Part shown: one piece after another, positions 8,946 to 18,036 of the stretch
Numbering within the stretch: the first letter of the stretch is position 1
Layout: the number at the start of each line of letters is the position of its first letter
Assembly (NCBI RefSeq): GCF_022832975.1
Contig: NZ_CP094846.1
Coordinates: 868,001-932,000 of the forward strand
Reading direction: 5' to 3'
Length of the DNA stretch: 64,000 bases
DNA from: Ornithobacterium rhinotracheale
GTDB taxonomy: Bacteria; Bacteroidota; Bacteroidia; Flavobacteriales; Weeksellaceae
Position numbers and translations under genes: made by a program
The notes under the pieces: generated by a model
Told to the model about the DNA's origin: nothing
The model's database searches: none
Seen by the model: only the letters and a program-made list of their open reading frames with translations

Positions 8946-9933
8946 ACTTGTAAATCACTAAAATAGTTGCAATGCCTATCGCAATACAGATTAAATCCAC
9001 GAAGAAATGCAGATTGATTTGTGGTAAATAGCGAGTATAGCCTATGAGATATCCCTGCGGATTGAGATCCTTGGTTTTCCAAGGCCAAGCGGCACCGAGC
9101 GAACCGATGATAAAGCCAATGAGCCAGCCGATGACGATGTCGTGATAATGTTTGAGCAAATACCCCATGAGCTTAGAAAAACTAATTAAACCGACAACCG
9201 AGCCAATGGTGAAAATCGCTACCAAGTACAGCATGTGTATGCGTTCTGCTCGCTCGGCAAGTGTTGCAGTGCCCAGCATGGCAAAATCTCCGTTGAAAAT
9301 CGCTATGATTGTGTAAAATAAATTATTCACACAATCTACCAAAAGCAGGTTGTAGTTCCCGATGATGATGAGCATAAACGAGCCAGAAAAACCAGGCAAT
9401 GTCATGCCCGAAACGCTGATGATACCGCAGAGAAAAATAAACCAATAGCTGTCGTTAGGTGCCATGGGCTCCATAAACGAAATCATAAGCCCAAGTGCAG
9501 AGCCTAAGAAAATTCCATAATATACAGGTTTTTTCCATTCCTTGATTTTGGTACAAACATAGAAAATGGAGCCTATGATGAGACCAAAAAAGTAGCTCCA
9601 TACTTCGGTTTCTAAGCCCAGTCCGCCCTCGCTATGCGTGCGAATGAGGTAGTCGATGAGGAGGGAAATGGAGAAAAATGCCGATACGGAACCGAAATTT
9701 ACTGAAAATTGGAATTTAAAATTGATGTAATCTAAAAACTTTTGAAAACGCCCAGAAAGCAATAATCTAAAGGCTTTGGTATTGATTTTTTGATAGGAAT
9801 AAATCAATTCTTCATAAAAATTGGTTACAAGTGCAATCATTCCACCAGACACGCCAGGGATTTTGTTTGCGGTTCCCATCAATAAGCCTTTGAACCAAAG
9901 AATTAGATAATCAATAAAGTTTCGTTTATACAT
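8926..9933 (-). CDS. DUF368 membrane protein, probable undecaprenyl-phosphate translocase (copy 2)
   Basis: The 335-residue polytopic protein (about 9-10 membrane segments) has the paired DUF368 signatures GTANKIPGVSGG near 20-31 and MTLPGFSGSF in its second half. DUF368 proteins (PopT) have been reported to recycle undecaprenyl phosphate across the inner membrane. The assignment here is by family. The gene overlaps the upstream DUF368 paralogue by 8 bp and aroE by 20 bp, so translation is probably coupled. It differs clearly from its neighbour in sequence, so it is an old duplicate rather than a recent one. Confidence 0.85.
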   Translation of the reverse strand: MYKRNFIDYLILWFKGLLMGTANKIPGVSGGMIALVTNFYEELIYSYQKINTKAFRLLLSGRFQKFLDYINFKFQFSVNFGSVSAFFSISLLIDYLIRTHSEGGLGLETEVWSYFFGLIIGSIFYVCTKIKEWKKPVYYGIFLGSALGLMISFMEPMAPNDSYWFIFLCGIISVSGMTLPGFSGSFMLIIIGNYNLLLVDCVNNLFYTIIAIFNGDFAMLGTATLAERAERIHMLYLVAIFTIGSVVGLISFSKLMGYLLKHYHDIVIGWLIGFIIGSLGAAWPWKTKDLNPQGYLIGYTRYLPQINLHFFVDLICIAIGIATILVIYKYEKKRI

Positions 9934-10942
9934 TTTTAGATTTTGCGATGTATTCGATAATGAAAATAATTAAAAAACCAACGACTCCAAACAAAATGGC
10001 AGAGATTAAGTGATTTTCTGCACCTGAATTTGCGAGCGAATAAATATTTGGGCTTACATTGCTCTCAATCAAAGAATTAATTTTACTAAAAGATTCGCTC
10101 GGCTGATTTTGTAAATACACCGAAAGACTTTTGTAATTTGGTGATAATTCGCTCATTAGCTTTTCGCCGTGTTCTTTGGTGTAAACAGTATCATTGATTT
10201 TCCATGGCCAAATTTTCCAAAGAGAGCCAATCAAAAATCCTGTGAGTACGCCCACGAGTGTGTTATGATGATTTTCTAATAAATAATTTAATAATTTTGA
10301 AAATGAAAGCAATCCAACACCCGCGCCTAAAACCACCACGAGAATTGTGCCGATTTCATGATTTCCAATCGCTGAAATAATCGTGGTGTAAGCACCTAAA
10401 AGCAGTAGGATAAAACTTCCAGAAATACCAGGCAAAATCATAGCACAAGCTGCCAAAGCACCCGATAAAAACAAATACAAGTAGCCACTTTGTGCGGCCA
10501 ATGGCGGCGTGGTTGAAACATAGAAAATAGCAATAGTCCCAAGAATAATGCCCAAAATACTGCCTAAATTCCATTTTTTGACTTGTTTGCCCACATAGAA
10601 AATGCTGGCGACAATCAATCCAAAAAAGAAAGACCACAATTGGATAGGATAATATTGCAATAAAAAAGTAATGAGTTTGGCCAAAGACAAAATACTCGTT
10701 GCGATACCCGCAAGCAATACTACCAAAAAGTTTCCATTCACTTTTTGCCAAACTTCTTTGAAATTTCCTTTTAAAATATCTTTGAACAAAGCAGGCTTAA
10801 TATTGCTGATACTCTGGATTAATTCATCATAAATTCCAGAAATAAAAGCAATTGTTCCGCCTGAAACGCCAGGTACTACATCGGCAGAGCCCATAGCGAT
10901 GCCTTTCAGATAAATAAAAAGGTAGTCTTTAAAATTTCTCAT
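9926..10942 (-). CDS. DUF368 membrane protein, probable undecaprenyl-phosphate translocase (copy 1)
   Basis: The 338-residue polytopic membrane protein has GSADVVPGVSGGTIAF near 18-33 and AMILPGISGSFILL near 168-181, the two inverted half-repeats of the DUF368/PopT family. It begins 11 bp after the murA stop. A soluble-looking insertion between the last membrane helices (about 245-310) is absent from the downstream paralogue. The position behind murA fits a role in lipid-carrier recycling for cell-wall precursors, which is an inference from family and context. Confidence 0.87.
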   Translation of the reverse strand: MRNFKDYLFIYLKGIAMGSADVVPGVSGGTIAFISGIYDELIQSISNIKPALFKDILKGNFKEVWQKVNGNFLVVLLAGIATSILSLAKLITFLLQYYPIQLWSFFFGLIVASIFYVGKQVKKWNLGSILGIILGTIAIFYVSTTPPLAAQSGYLYLFLSGALAACAMILPGISGSFILLLLGAYTTIISAIGNHEIGTILVVVLGAGVGLLSFSKLLNYLLENHHNTLVGVLTGFLIGSLWKIWPWKINDTVYTKEHGEKLMSELSPNYKSLSVYLQNQPSESFSKINSLIESNVSPNIYSLANSGAENHLISAILFGVVGFLIIFIIEYIAKSKNV

Positions 10943-10953
10943 GCTCTGTTCAG

Positions 10954-12276
10954 TTAGTTTTCTTCCACACGCTTGATGTCTACACCTATGGCTCTCAATC
11001 GTTTTTCGATGTCTTCGTAGCCACGATCGATTTGGTCGATGTTGTGAATGATACTTTTCCCTTGAGCTGCCACGGCTGCAATTAGAAGTGCAATCCCCGC
11101 ACGAATATCTGGCGAAGACATATTGGTTCCTCGCAATTCAGTCTCGTGATTAAGCCCAATGACTGTTGCGCGGTGTGGGTCGCAAAGAATGATTTGCGCC
11201 CCCATGTCGATTAACTTATCTACGAAGAATAATCTACTTTCAAACATTTTTTGGTGAACGAGTACGCTACCTTTAGCCTGTGTAGCCACCACCAAAATAA
11301 TACTCAACAAATCGGGCGTAAATCCTGGCCATGGCGCATCGGCAACGGTGAGGATAGAGCCATCCATAAAATGCTGAATTTTATAATTTTCCTGTGCAGG
11401 AATATAAATATCGTCGTTTTTTTTCTCTAATTGAATCCCCAGTTTTCTGAACATTTCTGGAATGATGCCTAGATGTTCCCAACCCACATTTTTGATGGTG
11501 AGTTCAGATTTAGTCATTGCGGCCAGGCCAATCCAGCTACCAATTTCAATCATATCTGGCAAGCAAGTATGCTCTGTACCATGGAGTTTTTCTACGCCTG
11601 TAATGGTGAGTAGATTGGATTTTATTCCTTCGATTTTAGCGCCCATATTCACAAGCATGGTACACAATTGCTGAATGTAGGGCTCGCAGGCTGCATTATA
11701 AATAGTTGTGGTGCCTTTGGCTAAAACTGCCGCTAAAACGATATTGGCAGTCCCTGTAACCGAGGCTTCTTCCAAAAGCATATAAGTACCCTTTAATTTC
11801 TCATCCTTAGGAATTTCTAAAGTATAAAAATCGTCGTTTTTGTGGAAATTGTATTGTGCGCCTAATTCAATAAAACCTTGAAAGTGCGTGTCTAACCTTC
11901 TACGACCAATTTTATCGCCTCCAGGTTTTGGCATGTAAGCAAAACCAAATCGTGCGAGCAGCGGTCCCATAAGCATTACAGAACCCCTAAGTGCTGCGCC
12001 ATCTGCCTTAAATTCAGGAGATTTAAGATAGGCTAAATTTATATTTTTGGCATGAAAAGTAAAGTCGCCTTTTCCGTTTTTTTCTACACGAACATTTAGA
12101 TTTTTAAGAATTTCTATCAGGCGGTTTACATCACGAATATCTGGCAAATTTTTGATACGAACAGGCTCATCGGTTAGGAGCGTTGCACACAAAATTTGTA
12201 GGGCTTCGTTTTTAGCACCTTGTGGAGTGATTTCTCCGTGCAGTTTTTTTCCACCATTGATTTCAAATATAGCCAT
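10954..12276 (-). CDS. murA: UDP-N-acetylglucosamine 1-carboxyvinyltransferase with Asp in place of active-site Cys
   Basis: The 440-residue enzyme transfers enolpyruvate from PEP to UDP-GlcNAc, the first committed step of peptidoglycan synthesis. The N-terminus has the typical QGAKNEAL (about 19-26), and RGSVMLMGPLLAR lies near 97-109. The active-site loop reads PGGDKIGRRRLD, with Asp121 where E. coli MurA has Cys115. In other bacteria Cys-to-Asp at this site gives intrinsic fosfomycin resistance, so the enzyme is predicted to be insensitive to it. The C-terminus keeps the late substrate-binding region (FTPDLLSIILV, SPDIRAGIALL). The gene lies 35 bp after the DUF4290 gene in the same operon. 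Confidence 0.96.
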   Translation of the reverse strand: MAIFEINGGKKLHGEITPQGAKNEALQILCATLLTDEPVRIKNLPDIRDVNRLIEILKNLNVRVEKNGKGDFTFHAKNINLAYLKSPEFKADGAALRGSVMLMGPLLARFGFAYMPKPGGDKIGRRRLDTHFQGFIELGAQYNFHKNDDFYTLEIPKDEKLKGTYMLLEEASVTGTANIVLAAVLAKGTTTIYNAACEPYIQQLCTMLVNMGAKIEGIKSNLLTITGVEKLHGTEHTCLPDMIEIGSWIGLAAMTKSELTIKNVGWEHLGIIPEMFRKLGIQLEKKNDDIYIPAQENYKIQHFMDGSILTVADAPWPGFTPDLLSIILVVATQAKGSVLVHQKMFESRLFFVDKLIDMGAQIILCDPHRATVIGLNHETELRGTNMSSPDIRAGIALLIAAVAAQGKSIIHNIDQIDRGYEDIEKRLRAIGVDIKRVEEN

Positions 12277-12311
12277 GGGCAGTGAGGTTGTTTTTAAAAT
12301 AGATTAAAATA

Positions 12312-12953
12312 TTATTTTTTCTTTTTATTGTTTTTCCAGTATTTTTTTCTTTTGGTAAAAACTCTTTTTTCATTCATAGTAGTGGCTAAATCTTTGGTTG
12401 AAGCTAAATTAATGTTGTGCTCAGATTTGGCTTCCAATTCATCTACATCAATTTTTCCACCAGAAAGATCTTTAAGCTCCTTGTAAATTACGGCATCTTC
12501 CACAGTGTCTTTGTTCCAAACAAGGTAGCTTTTCTTCATTTGATTGGCAATGGCTTTCACTAAGCCTAATTTTTTATCATCATCTTCCCATTTGCTGGCG
12601 ACTTCGATCATTTTTTTAAGATTTCTACCATAGTATCGGTATTTGCCGTTGAATCCAGGGTATGGAATAGGTCTAGGTTTTGAGTTTAGTTCCACTTCGG
12701 TAGGGATAGGGAAGGGTGAATCTACATCTAAATTAAATTCAGCCATGATAAATAATTGATCCCACAATTTATGCTGAAAATCTGGAATATCTCTTAAATG
12801 AGGATTGAGGTTACCCATCACGGCAATAATCATTTGTGCAAATTCATTTCGCTCATCTTTATCGGTGATAGTTTTACAATAATCTACCATTCGCTGGATA
12901 TGTCTACCATATTCTGGAATGATTAAATTTTTTCGTTCTGTATTGTATTGCAT
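12312..12953 (-). CDS. DUF4290 domain-containing protein
   Basis: The 213-residue, mostly helical soluble protein starts MQYNTERKNLIIPEYGRHI, the usual N-terminus of DUF4290. I set the start at 12953 because a reading from 13037 adds 28 atypical residues. The C-terminus is rich in Lys and Asn. DUF4290 is confined largely to Bacteroidota and regularly lies just upstream of murA. Its biochemical role is unknown, though the constant neighbourhood suggests a link to cell-wall synthesis. Confidence 0.88.
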   Translation of the reverse strand: MQYNTERKNLIIPEYGRHIQRMVDYCKTITDKDERNEFAQMIIAVMGNLNPHLRDIPDFQHKLWDQLFIMAEFNLDVDSPFPIPTEVELNSKPRPIPYPGFNGKYRYYGRNLKKMIEVASKWEDDDKKLGLVKAIANQMKKSYLVWNKDTVEDAVIYKELKDLSGGKIDVDELEAKSEHNINLASTKDLATTMNEKRVFTKRKKYWKNNKKKK

Positions 12954-13134
12954 GTTGCTTAAATTCAATAAAAAATGGATTTTAGACTCTACGAGTAGAA
13001 TCGGTGTAAAAGTATTGATTTTTGTGCGTAATAACAAAGATTAGGGTTATTAATATTTTGTTATTGCTTGAAAAAAATGCCTATTAAAAAGAAATTTGTT
13101 AAGCCTAAAATAGATGACTTAGGAAAAGTTTTTT

Positions 13135-13142
13135 TACTTTTG
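13135..13142 (+). promoter_or_regulatory. Candidate -7 promoter element of glyS
   Basis: TACTTTTG fits TAnnTTTG and lies 22 bp before the glyS ATG. A matching -33 TTTG at the usual 19-bp spacing is not seen, so this rests on the -7 match alone. Confidence 0.4.
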
Positions 13143-13164
13143 GAGCTAGAAATAAAATTAAAGT

Positions 13165-14709
13165 ATGGCACAGCAAGAAGATGCGTTGAAAAATGTGATA
13201 AGTCACGCAAAAGAATATGGTTTTATTTTTCCGTCGAGTGAAATTTACGATGGGTTAGCCGCAACCTATGATTATGGGCAAAATGGGGTTCAACTCAAAA
13301 ATAATATTAAAGAATATTGGTGGAAAGCCATGGTGCAGCTCCACGAAAACATTGTGGGGATAGATGCCGCAATTTTTATGCACCCTACCACTTGGAAAGC
13401 TTCTGGACATGTGGACGCTTTCAACGACCCAATGATCGATAACAAAGATTCTAAAAAGCGTTATCGCGCCGATGTTTTGGTAGAAGAACACATTGCTAAA
13501 ATTGAGGCTAAAATTGAAAAAGAAGTAACCAAGGCAGCAAAAAGATTTGGGGAAAGTTTTGACAAAGAAATGTATTTGCAAACCAACCCGAGAGTGCTTG
13601 GCTACAAAGAAGAAATCGAGAAAATAAGCAAAAGATTGGGCGATTCTTTGACCAATAACGATTTGGCAGATGTCAAAGCTTTGATTGAAGAATTAGGCAT
13701 TGTGTGTCCTATCAGCGGTTCGCGCAACTGGACAGATGTTCGCCAATTCAATTTGATGTTTGGCACTAAGCTAGGTTCTACGGCAGATTCAGCATCTACA
13801 CTTTATTTAAGACCAGAAACGGCTCAAGGTATTTTTGTAAACTTCTTGAATGTTCAGCGTACAGGACGCATGAAGATTCCGTTTGGTATTGCGCAAATTG
13901 GTAAAGCCTTTAGAAATGAAATCGTTGCACGCCAATTCATCTTTAGAATGCGCGAGTTTGAACAAATGGAAATGCAATTTTTCATTGCGCCAGGCACCGA
14001 AATGGCAGCTTACGAAGAATGGAAAAATAAGCGTTTGCAATGGCATTTAAATTTAGGTTTAGGCGAAGACAATTATCGTTTCCACGATCACGAAAAATTG
14101 GCTCACTATGCCAATGCCGCAGCTGATATTGAGTTTAAATTCCCATTTGGATTTAAGGAATTAGAGGGGATTCACTCAAGAACAGATTTCGATTTGAGCA
14201 ATCACCAAGAGTATTCAGGTAAAAAGATTCAATACTTTGATCCTGAAAGAAAAGAAAGCTATGTGCCGTATGTTTTGGAAACTTCAATTGGGCTAGATCG
14301 TATGTTTTTGGCGGTATTCTCAAAAAGTTTACAAACTGAGGATTTAGCCGATGGTAGCCAGCGTGTGGTTTTAAAATTGCCACCAGCCTTGGCGCCGATT
14401 AAAGCCGCTGTCTTACCATTGGTGAAAAAAGACGGATTGCCAGAATTAGCACAAAAAATCGTAGACGAGCTGTCGTTTGATTTCAATGTAGAATACGACG
14501 AAAAAGACAGTATTGGAAAACGCTACCGCCGTCACGATGCGATAGGTACGCCGCTTTGTATCACAATCGATCACGATTCGTTGGAAGACAATGCAGTAAC
14601 CATTAGAGATCGCGACACTATGGAACAACAGCGTGTGAAAATCGATGAATTGTCTTCGATTTTAGATCAAAAAGTAAGTATGAAATCTTTACTTAAAAAA
14701 TTGAAATAA
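13165..14709 (+). CDS. glyS: Glycyl-tRNA synthetase, single-chain (eukaryote-like) type
   Basis: The 514-residue class II synthetase charges tRNA-Gly. It is the alpha2 single-chain form, not the alpha/beta form of E. coli. Motifs in order: FPSSEIYDGLAATYDYG near 20-36; SGHVDAFNDPM near 87-97; YLRPETAQGIFVNF near 213-226; FRNEIVARQFIFRMREFEQME near 250-270 (motif 2, shown at its limit); GLDRMFLAVF near 378-387 (motif 3). The anticodon-binding domain fills the last 110 residues. Length is normal. The gene stands alone between a promoter element and a bidirectional terminator. Confidence 0.97.
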   Translation: MAQQEDALKNVISHAKEYGFIFPSSEIYDGLAATYDYGQNGVQLKNNIKEYWWKAMVQLHENIVGIDAAIFMHPTTWKASGHVDAFNDPMIDNKDSKKRYRADVLVEEHIAKIEAKIEKEVTKAAKRFGESFDKEMYLQTNPRVLGYKEEIEKISKRLGDSLTNNDLADVKALIEELGIVCPISGSRNWTDVRQFNLMFGTKLGSTADSASTLYLRPETAQGIFVNFLNVQRTGRMKIPFGIAQIGKAFRNEIVARQFIFRMREFEQMEMQFFIAPGTEMAAYEEWKNKRLQWHLNLGLGEDNYRFHDHEKLAHYANAAADIEFKFPFGFKELEGIHSRTDFDLSNHQEYSGKKIQYFDPERKESYVPYVLETSIGLDRMFLAVFSKSLQTEDLADGSQRVVLKLPPALAPIKAAVLPLVKKDGLPELAQKIVDELSFDFNVEYDEKDSIGKRYRRHDAIGTPLCITIDHDSLEDNAVTIRDRDTMEQQRVKIDELSSILDQKVSMKSLLKKLK

Positions 14710-14729
14710 TACTATTTTTCAATCATATA

Positions 14730-14762
14730 AAAATCCCGATAATTCTAAATTATCGGGATTTT
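14730..14762. terminator. Bidirectional terminator between glyS and the GH27 gene
   Basis: A perfect 15-bp stem (core ATCCCGATAATT / AATTATCGGGAT) with a CTA loop has A- and T-runs on its two flanks. It can serve both converging transcripts. Confidence 0.92.
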
Positions 14763-14785
14763 GTTTTTTTATCAAAAATCGGAAT

Positions 14786-16374
14786 TTACAGGATTTCGAT
14801 TTTGTCTAAATCTGCAAATTGATTTTCGTCGTTTTCGATTTTGATACTATTTTTAAATCCTTTTTTCAAAGGAATTTTAAGCGATAATTTGCCACCATTG
14901 GGAGCCTCTCGAAATTCGATTTTGTAAGATTTTCCGCCATTTACACTTAAAGTGGCAGTGCTTGGCTCTTTTGCAAAATAATGAATTACTACTTCACGAG
15001 TCTGATTTTTAGGGCTAAAGATTTTTCTAAACTCAATGTAGTTTCCAGCCGTTCCGCCCAAATTGGTGACTAAGGCATGGCGAGAGGCTTTTTCGTTGAA
15101 AGCATGCTTGGCTTGGTTGGGTAAAACCTTGGTGTTCTGGGTTAAATTATAATTATGCAAATAAGCATATTCCGCTTCGTAAGTATATTTTGGCGCAAAT
15201 TCCCCTTTTAGTTTAAGCGCAACAACGCCGTGCGGTGGCACCCAAACTCCAATGCGATTGTGTTTCTTGCCAGGGATGTCTTTGTGTCCCCATAAATCTC
15301 TGAGCGAAACACCACCTTTTAATTCTAAATCGCTGAAATTAAACCAAATGATTTCTTTTTTCTTAGTTCGGTTAAATAAAACTAAGGCACACTCACCGCT
15401 ATTGATTCCATTTAATTTTTTGCTCCAAACTTGTAAAGGATTTTTGTAATTAGAGATTAATTTTCCTTGTTCGGTCATGTCTTGATTCACGGCAATAATT
15501 TCGGTGTTGGAAATTACTTTAAGCGTTTCGTCCGAAATTTGAGATAAATCGTTTCCGAGCATTAAAGGCGAGGTCAAAATACTCCACATACTCATTTGTG
15601 CTTTGTCTTCTTCGTAGCTTAATCCTCTGCCAATCTGCAACATATCCATATCGTTGTAGTGTCCAGGGCTCATGTACGGAGCCAAAAATGTGTTTAAATC
15701 CACAATTTCTGTCATGCTGTGAAATGTGTTGGCAATGTCGCCCGAAATACGCCAAGAATCGGCAAGGCTAGTAACCCAAGAGCCAGGGAATTGCCAGCGG
15801 CAGACATTAAATCCGATTTTTCTAGAGCTTATGGAATCAAGCGTTTTCTTGATGAGCGTGTAATGTTGCTCTTCATCTAATTTTAAATCTTGCTGACTTG
15901 CGCCGCAATAATCCACCTTGATGAAATCAAACTTTAAATCATTGATGAAATATTCCAAATCTCGTTTTTCGTTTTGGTATAGACCTGTGCCCACGCCACC
16001 TTTGTCTTTGTCCCAAATAGAAGCGCAAGTGTTTGGTCCTGCATCAGAATAAATCCCTGCCTTAAGTCCTTTGCTTTGAATGTATTCCGAGATAGGCTTT
16101 AGTCCGTCGGGAAATCTATTTTGTTGATATTGATATTGCCTTCTGCGTCACGCCCATCAAAAAAACCATCGTCTATATTGATGTATTGGTATCCAATTTT
16201 ATTCAGCCCGAGTTTCACGAGATAATCGGTCTGGCGTTTGATAATTGAATCCGAAATATGGTTTCTATAATTGTTCCAGCTTGCCCAGCCCATGATTGGG
16301 GGAGAAGGTTGCGTGTTTTTTTGTCCCCAACAGAACGAGCCTGCGAGACCTAAAATTAAAGCAAATTTTTTCAT
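14786..16374 (-). pseudogene. Glycoside hydrolase family 27 alpha-galactosidase, split by a -1 frameshift
   Basis: Two open frames together make one GH27 enzyme. The 5' part (16374 down to about 16120) encodes a signal peptide and PPIMGWASWNNY, then ends NINKIDFPTD and stop. The 3' part is in another frame and continues RFPDGLKPISEYIQSKGL from about 16117. It carries DFIKVDYCG (the nucleophile Asp), WRISGDI (acid/base Asp), NDMDMLQIG, and a C-terminal carbohydrate-binding-like beta domain (about the last 135 residues, YEAEYA onward). One extra A in the run at 16119-16122 (TTTT on the plus strand) would restore NKNRFPDG and a full secreted enzyme of about 529 residues. Everything else looks intact, so the lesion is recent, switchable, or an assembly error. 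The upstream gene lies 11 bp away and is probably co-transcribed. Confidence 0.85.
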
Positions 16375-16385
16375 ATTTTTATTTA

Positions 16386-17540
16386 TTATTTTTTCTGATT
16401 ATAAAGATGTTCAATCATTTTTTTGTACGCATCGCTCAGCGGAATATTTCGTCGTTTCATGGTGTTCTCTGCTGAGTCAAATACTTGCTGAAGTTTTAAT
16501 TTTGGACCATTTCGTTTGCCACTAAAGCTAAACATCGGTACTTTTCTTGGCGTAAATCCTTCGGTGAAAATATTGCTAAATCCTTCAATCACCGTTCCCG
16601 TATTGATTTTAGAATTAATCGCCAATTTGGTGTGGTCGCCGATGAAAACACCACAAAATTGTAATCCAGTTTCGGTATATTTGTTTTCCGTGTAGTCCCA
16701 CAAATCCACGGTGCCGTAATCATTTCTCAGGTTAGACGCATTGGTGTTAGCGCCCAAATTGCACCATTCGCCCACCACGCTGTTGCCAAGGTAGCCATCG
16801 TGTGCTTTGTTACTAAAACCATTGAAAATCACATTTTTAATTTCTCCGCCCACTTTGCAATGTGGTCCTATGGTGGTGTCTCCATAAATTTTGGCTCCCA
16901 TTTTTATCGCAGCCTTTTCGCAAAGCGCAAGTCCGCCACGAATGACAGAACCTTCCATAATTTCGCTGTTTTTGCCTAAATAAATCGGTCCTTCGGAAGC
17001 GTTGAGCGTAGCAAAAGTGATTTTGGCACCTTCTTCCACAAAGATGTTTTCTCGACCGATGACTTTGTTGCCAGACGGAATTTCTGCGCTTTCGCGATCT
17101 TTGGTAGCCAAAGCAAAATCAAATAGAAGTGCCTGCTGATTATTCATAAACAAATCATACGGACGATTGATTTTTAGCTGTTTTTCAGCTAATTGAATTT
17201 TGGCTAAATTTTTTTTGTCTTGAAATTCATCCCAGCTGCCACGAAATCCTAAACATTCGGAATTTCCCCAAATACCTTGTTGCGGTTTTAAATTTTTAAG
17301 CCCGACAATCAAATCGTGCGAAGGGAAAAATGTGGAATTGATGAACAAATTGTCTTGTTCGAGCGTGAGCGGATACAAATCCTGAAGATAATCCGCAGTG
17401 AGGCAGGAGATAGAAGTGGAGAAAAGTTTTTCCCATCGCTCTCTAAAAGTGAAAATCCCCATGCGCAAATCACCAAAAGCCTTAGTGAAACACAATGGGT
17501 ACATTTGTTTTTCGTTGTGGGCAAACAAAACAAGGTTCAT
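16386..17540 (-). CDS. GlmU-family putative sugar nucleotidyltransferase with left-handed beta-helix
   Basis: The 384-residue product has an N-terminal region resembling the nucleotidyltransferase half of GlmU (AFGDLRMGIFTFRERWEK near 20-37) and a C-terminal hexapeptide-repeat helix (about 165-330: GNKVIGRENIFVEEGAKI, GPIYLGKNSEIMEGSVIRGG, GANTNASNLRNDYG). This is the GlmU-like family of Bacteroidota; the sugar and nucleotide are unknown. The canonical GlmU N-terminal LAAGxGTRM loop is not visible, so catalysis at that site is uncertain. The start codon lies inside a perfect 13-bp inverted repeat. Confidence 0.82.
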   Translation of the reverse strand: MNLVLFAHNEKQMYPLCFTKAFGDLRMGIFTFRERWEKLFSTSISCLTADYLQDLYPLTLEQDNLFINSTFFPSHDLIVGLKNLKPQQGIWGNSECLGFRGSWDEFQDKKNLAKIQLAEKQLKINRPYDLFMNNQQALLFDFALATKDRESAEIPSGNKVIGRENIFVEEGAKITFATLNASEGPIYLGKNSEIMEGSVIRGGLALCEKAAIKMGAKIYGDTTIGPHCKVGGEIKNVIFNGFSNKAHDGYLGNSVVGEWCNLGANTNASNLRNDYGTVDLWDYTENKYTETGLQFCGVFIGDHTKLAINSKINTGTVIEGFSNIFTEGFTPRKVPMFSFSGKRNGPKLKLQQVFDSAENTMKRRNIPLSDAYKKMIEHLYNQKK

Positions 17541-17588
17541 AATTTTATCATTAAAATTGCATTGCCTAAGGTACTATAAAATTATGAA
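17536..17588 (-). promoter_or_regulatory. Inverted repeat covering the start codon of the GlmU-like gene
   Basis: TTCATAATTTTAT at 17536-17548 and ATAAAATTATGAA at 17576-17588 are perfect complements separated by 27 bp. In the leftward mRNA the 3' arm contains the AUG start codon, so a folded leader would hide it. Whether it folds or regulates is inference; the arms are AT-rich. Confidence 0.45.
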
Positions 17589-17631
17589 TTTTGTGTAATG
17601 ATTTTTATCTTGAAGCAATGGGGCTACAAAC

Positions 17632-17656
17632 GAAAAAAGCCTTGCTAGGCAAGGCT
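17632..17656 (-). terminator. Rho-independent terminator of rpmE
   Basis: The stem AGCCTTGC / GCAAGGCT with loop TAG is followed, on the minus strand, by a T-run (A-run at 17633-17638). It lies 27 bp after the rpmE stop. Confidence 0.88.
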
Positions 17657-17682
17657 CAAAAAATTATTTATTATGAGAAAAA

Positions 17683-17937
17683 TTATTTCTTTTGGAATTT
17701 TTTATATTTGTTCATGAATTTATCTACACGACCAGCGGTATCAACAAGCTTCATTTTACCTGTATAGAATGGGTGTGAAGTAGAAGTAATCTCTAATTTG
17801 ATTAAAGGGTACTCTACGCCATCGATTTCGATAGTTTCTTTTGAAGCTGCGGTAGATCTTGTGATGAAAGTTTCATCGTTACTCATGTCTTTAAACGCTA
17901 CCAATCTGTAATCCTGTGGATGTATATCTTTTTTCAT
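17683..17937 (-). CDS. rpmE2: Ribosomal protein bL31, type B (zinc-free)
   Basis: The 84-residue protein of the large ribosomal subunit has the type B start [19 protein letters not shown] and the [11 protein letters not shown] motif near 53-63. It has no cysteine pairs, so it is the zinc-independent form. It is monocistronic, with a well-formed promoter and its own terminator. Confidence 0.96.
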   Translation of the reverse strand: MKKDIHPQDYRLVAFKDMSNDETFITRSTAASKETIEIDGVEYPLIKLEITSTSHPFYTGKMKLVDTAGRVDKFMNKYKKFQKK

Positions 17938-17967
17938 GACTTAAAATCTATTTCTTGAATTGGACTG

Positions 17968-17998
17968 CAAACTTAAGGATAATTTTTTAATCTGCAAA
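17968..17998 (-). promoter_or_regulatory. Bacteroidota-type promoter of rpmE
   Basis: On the minus strand, TTTG (17998-17995) and TAAGTTTG (17975-17968) are separated by exactly 19 bp. This is the -33/-7 layout of the primary sigma factor in this phylum. The -7 element ends 30 bp before the rpmE ATG. It is the best-formed promoter in the window. Confidence 0.75.
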
Positions 17999-18010
17999 AA
18001 AATAATTAAT

Positions 18011-18018
18011 TATATTTG
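18011..18018 (+). promoter_or_regulatory. -7 promoter element of the 18037 lipoprotein gene
   Basis: TATATTTG matches TAnnTTTG and lies 18 bp before the ATG. It is part of a near-palindrome, ATATTTGTAACAAATAT (18012-18028), broken only at its centre, which could also be an operator. Confidence 0.5.
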
Positions 18019-18036
18019 TAACAAATATACTCAATC

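Noticed and set aside
18012-18028. Operator palindrome ATATTTGTAACAAATAT before the lipoprotein gene
   Set aside because: It overlaps the -7 promoter element, and AT-rich near-palindromes are common; no regulator gene is adjacent.
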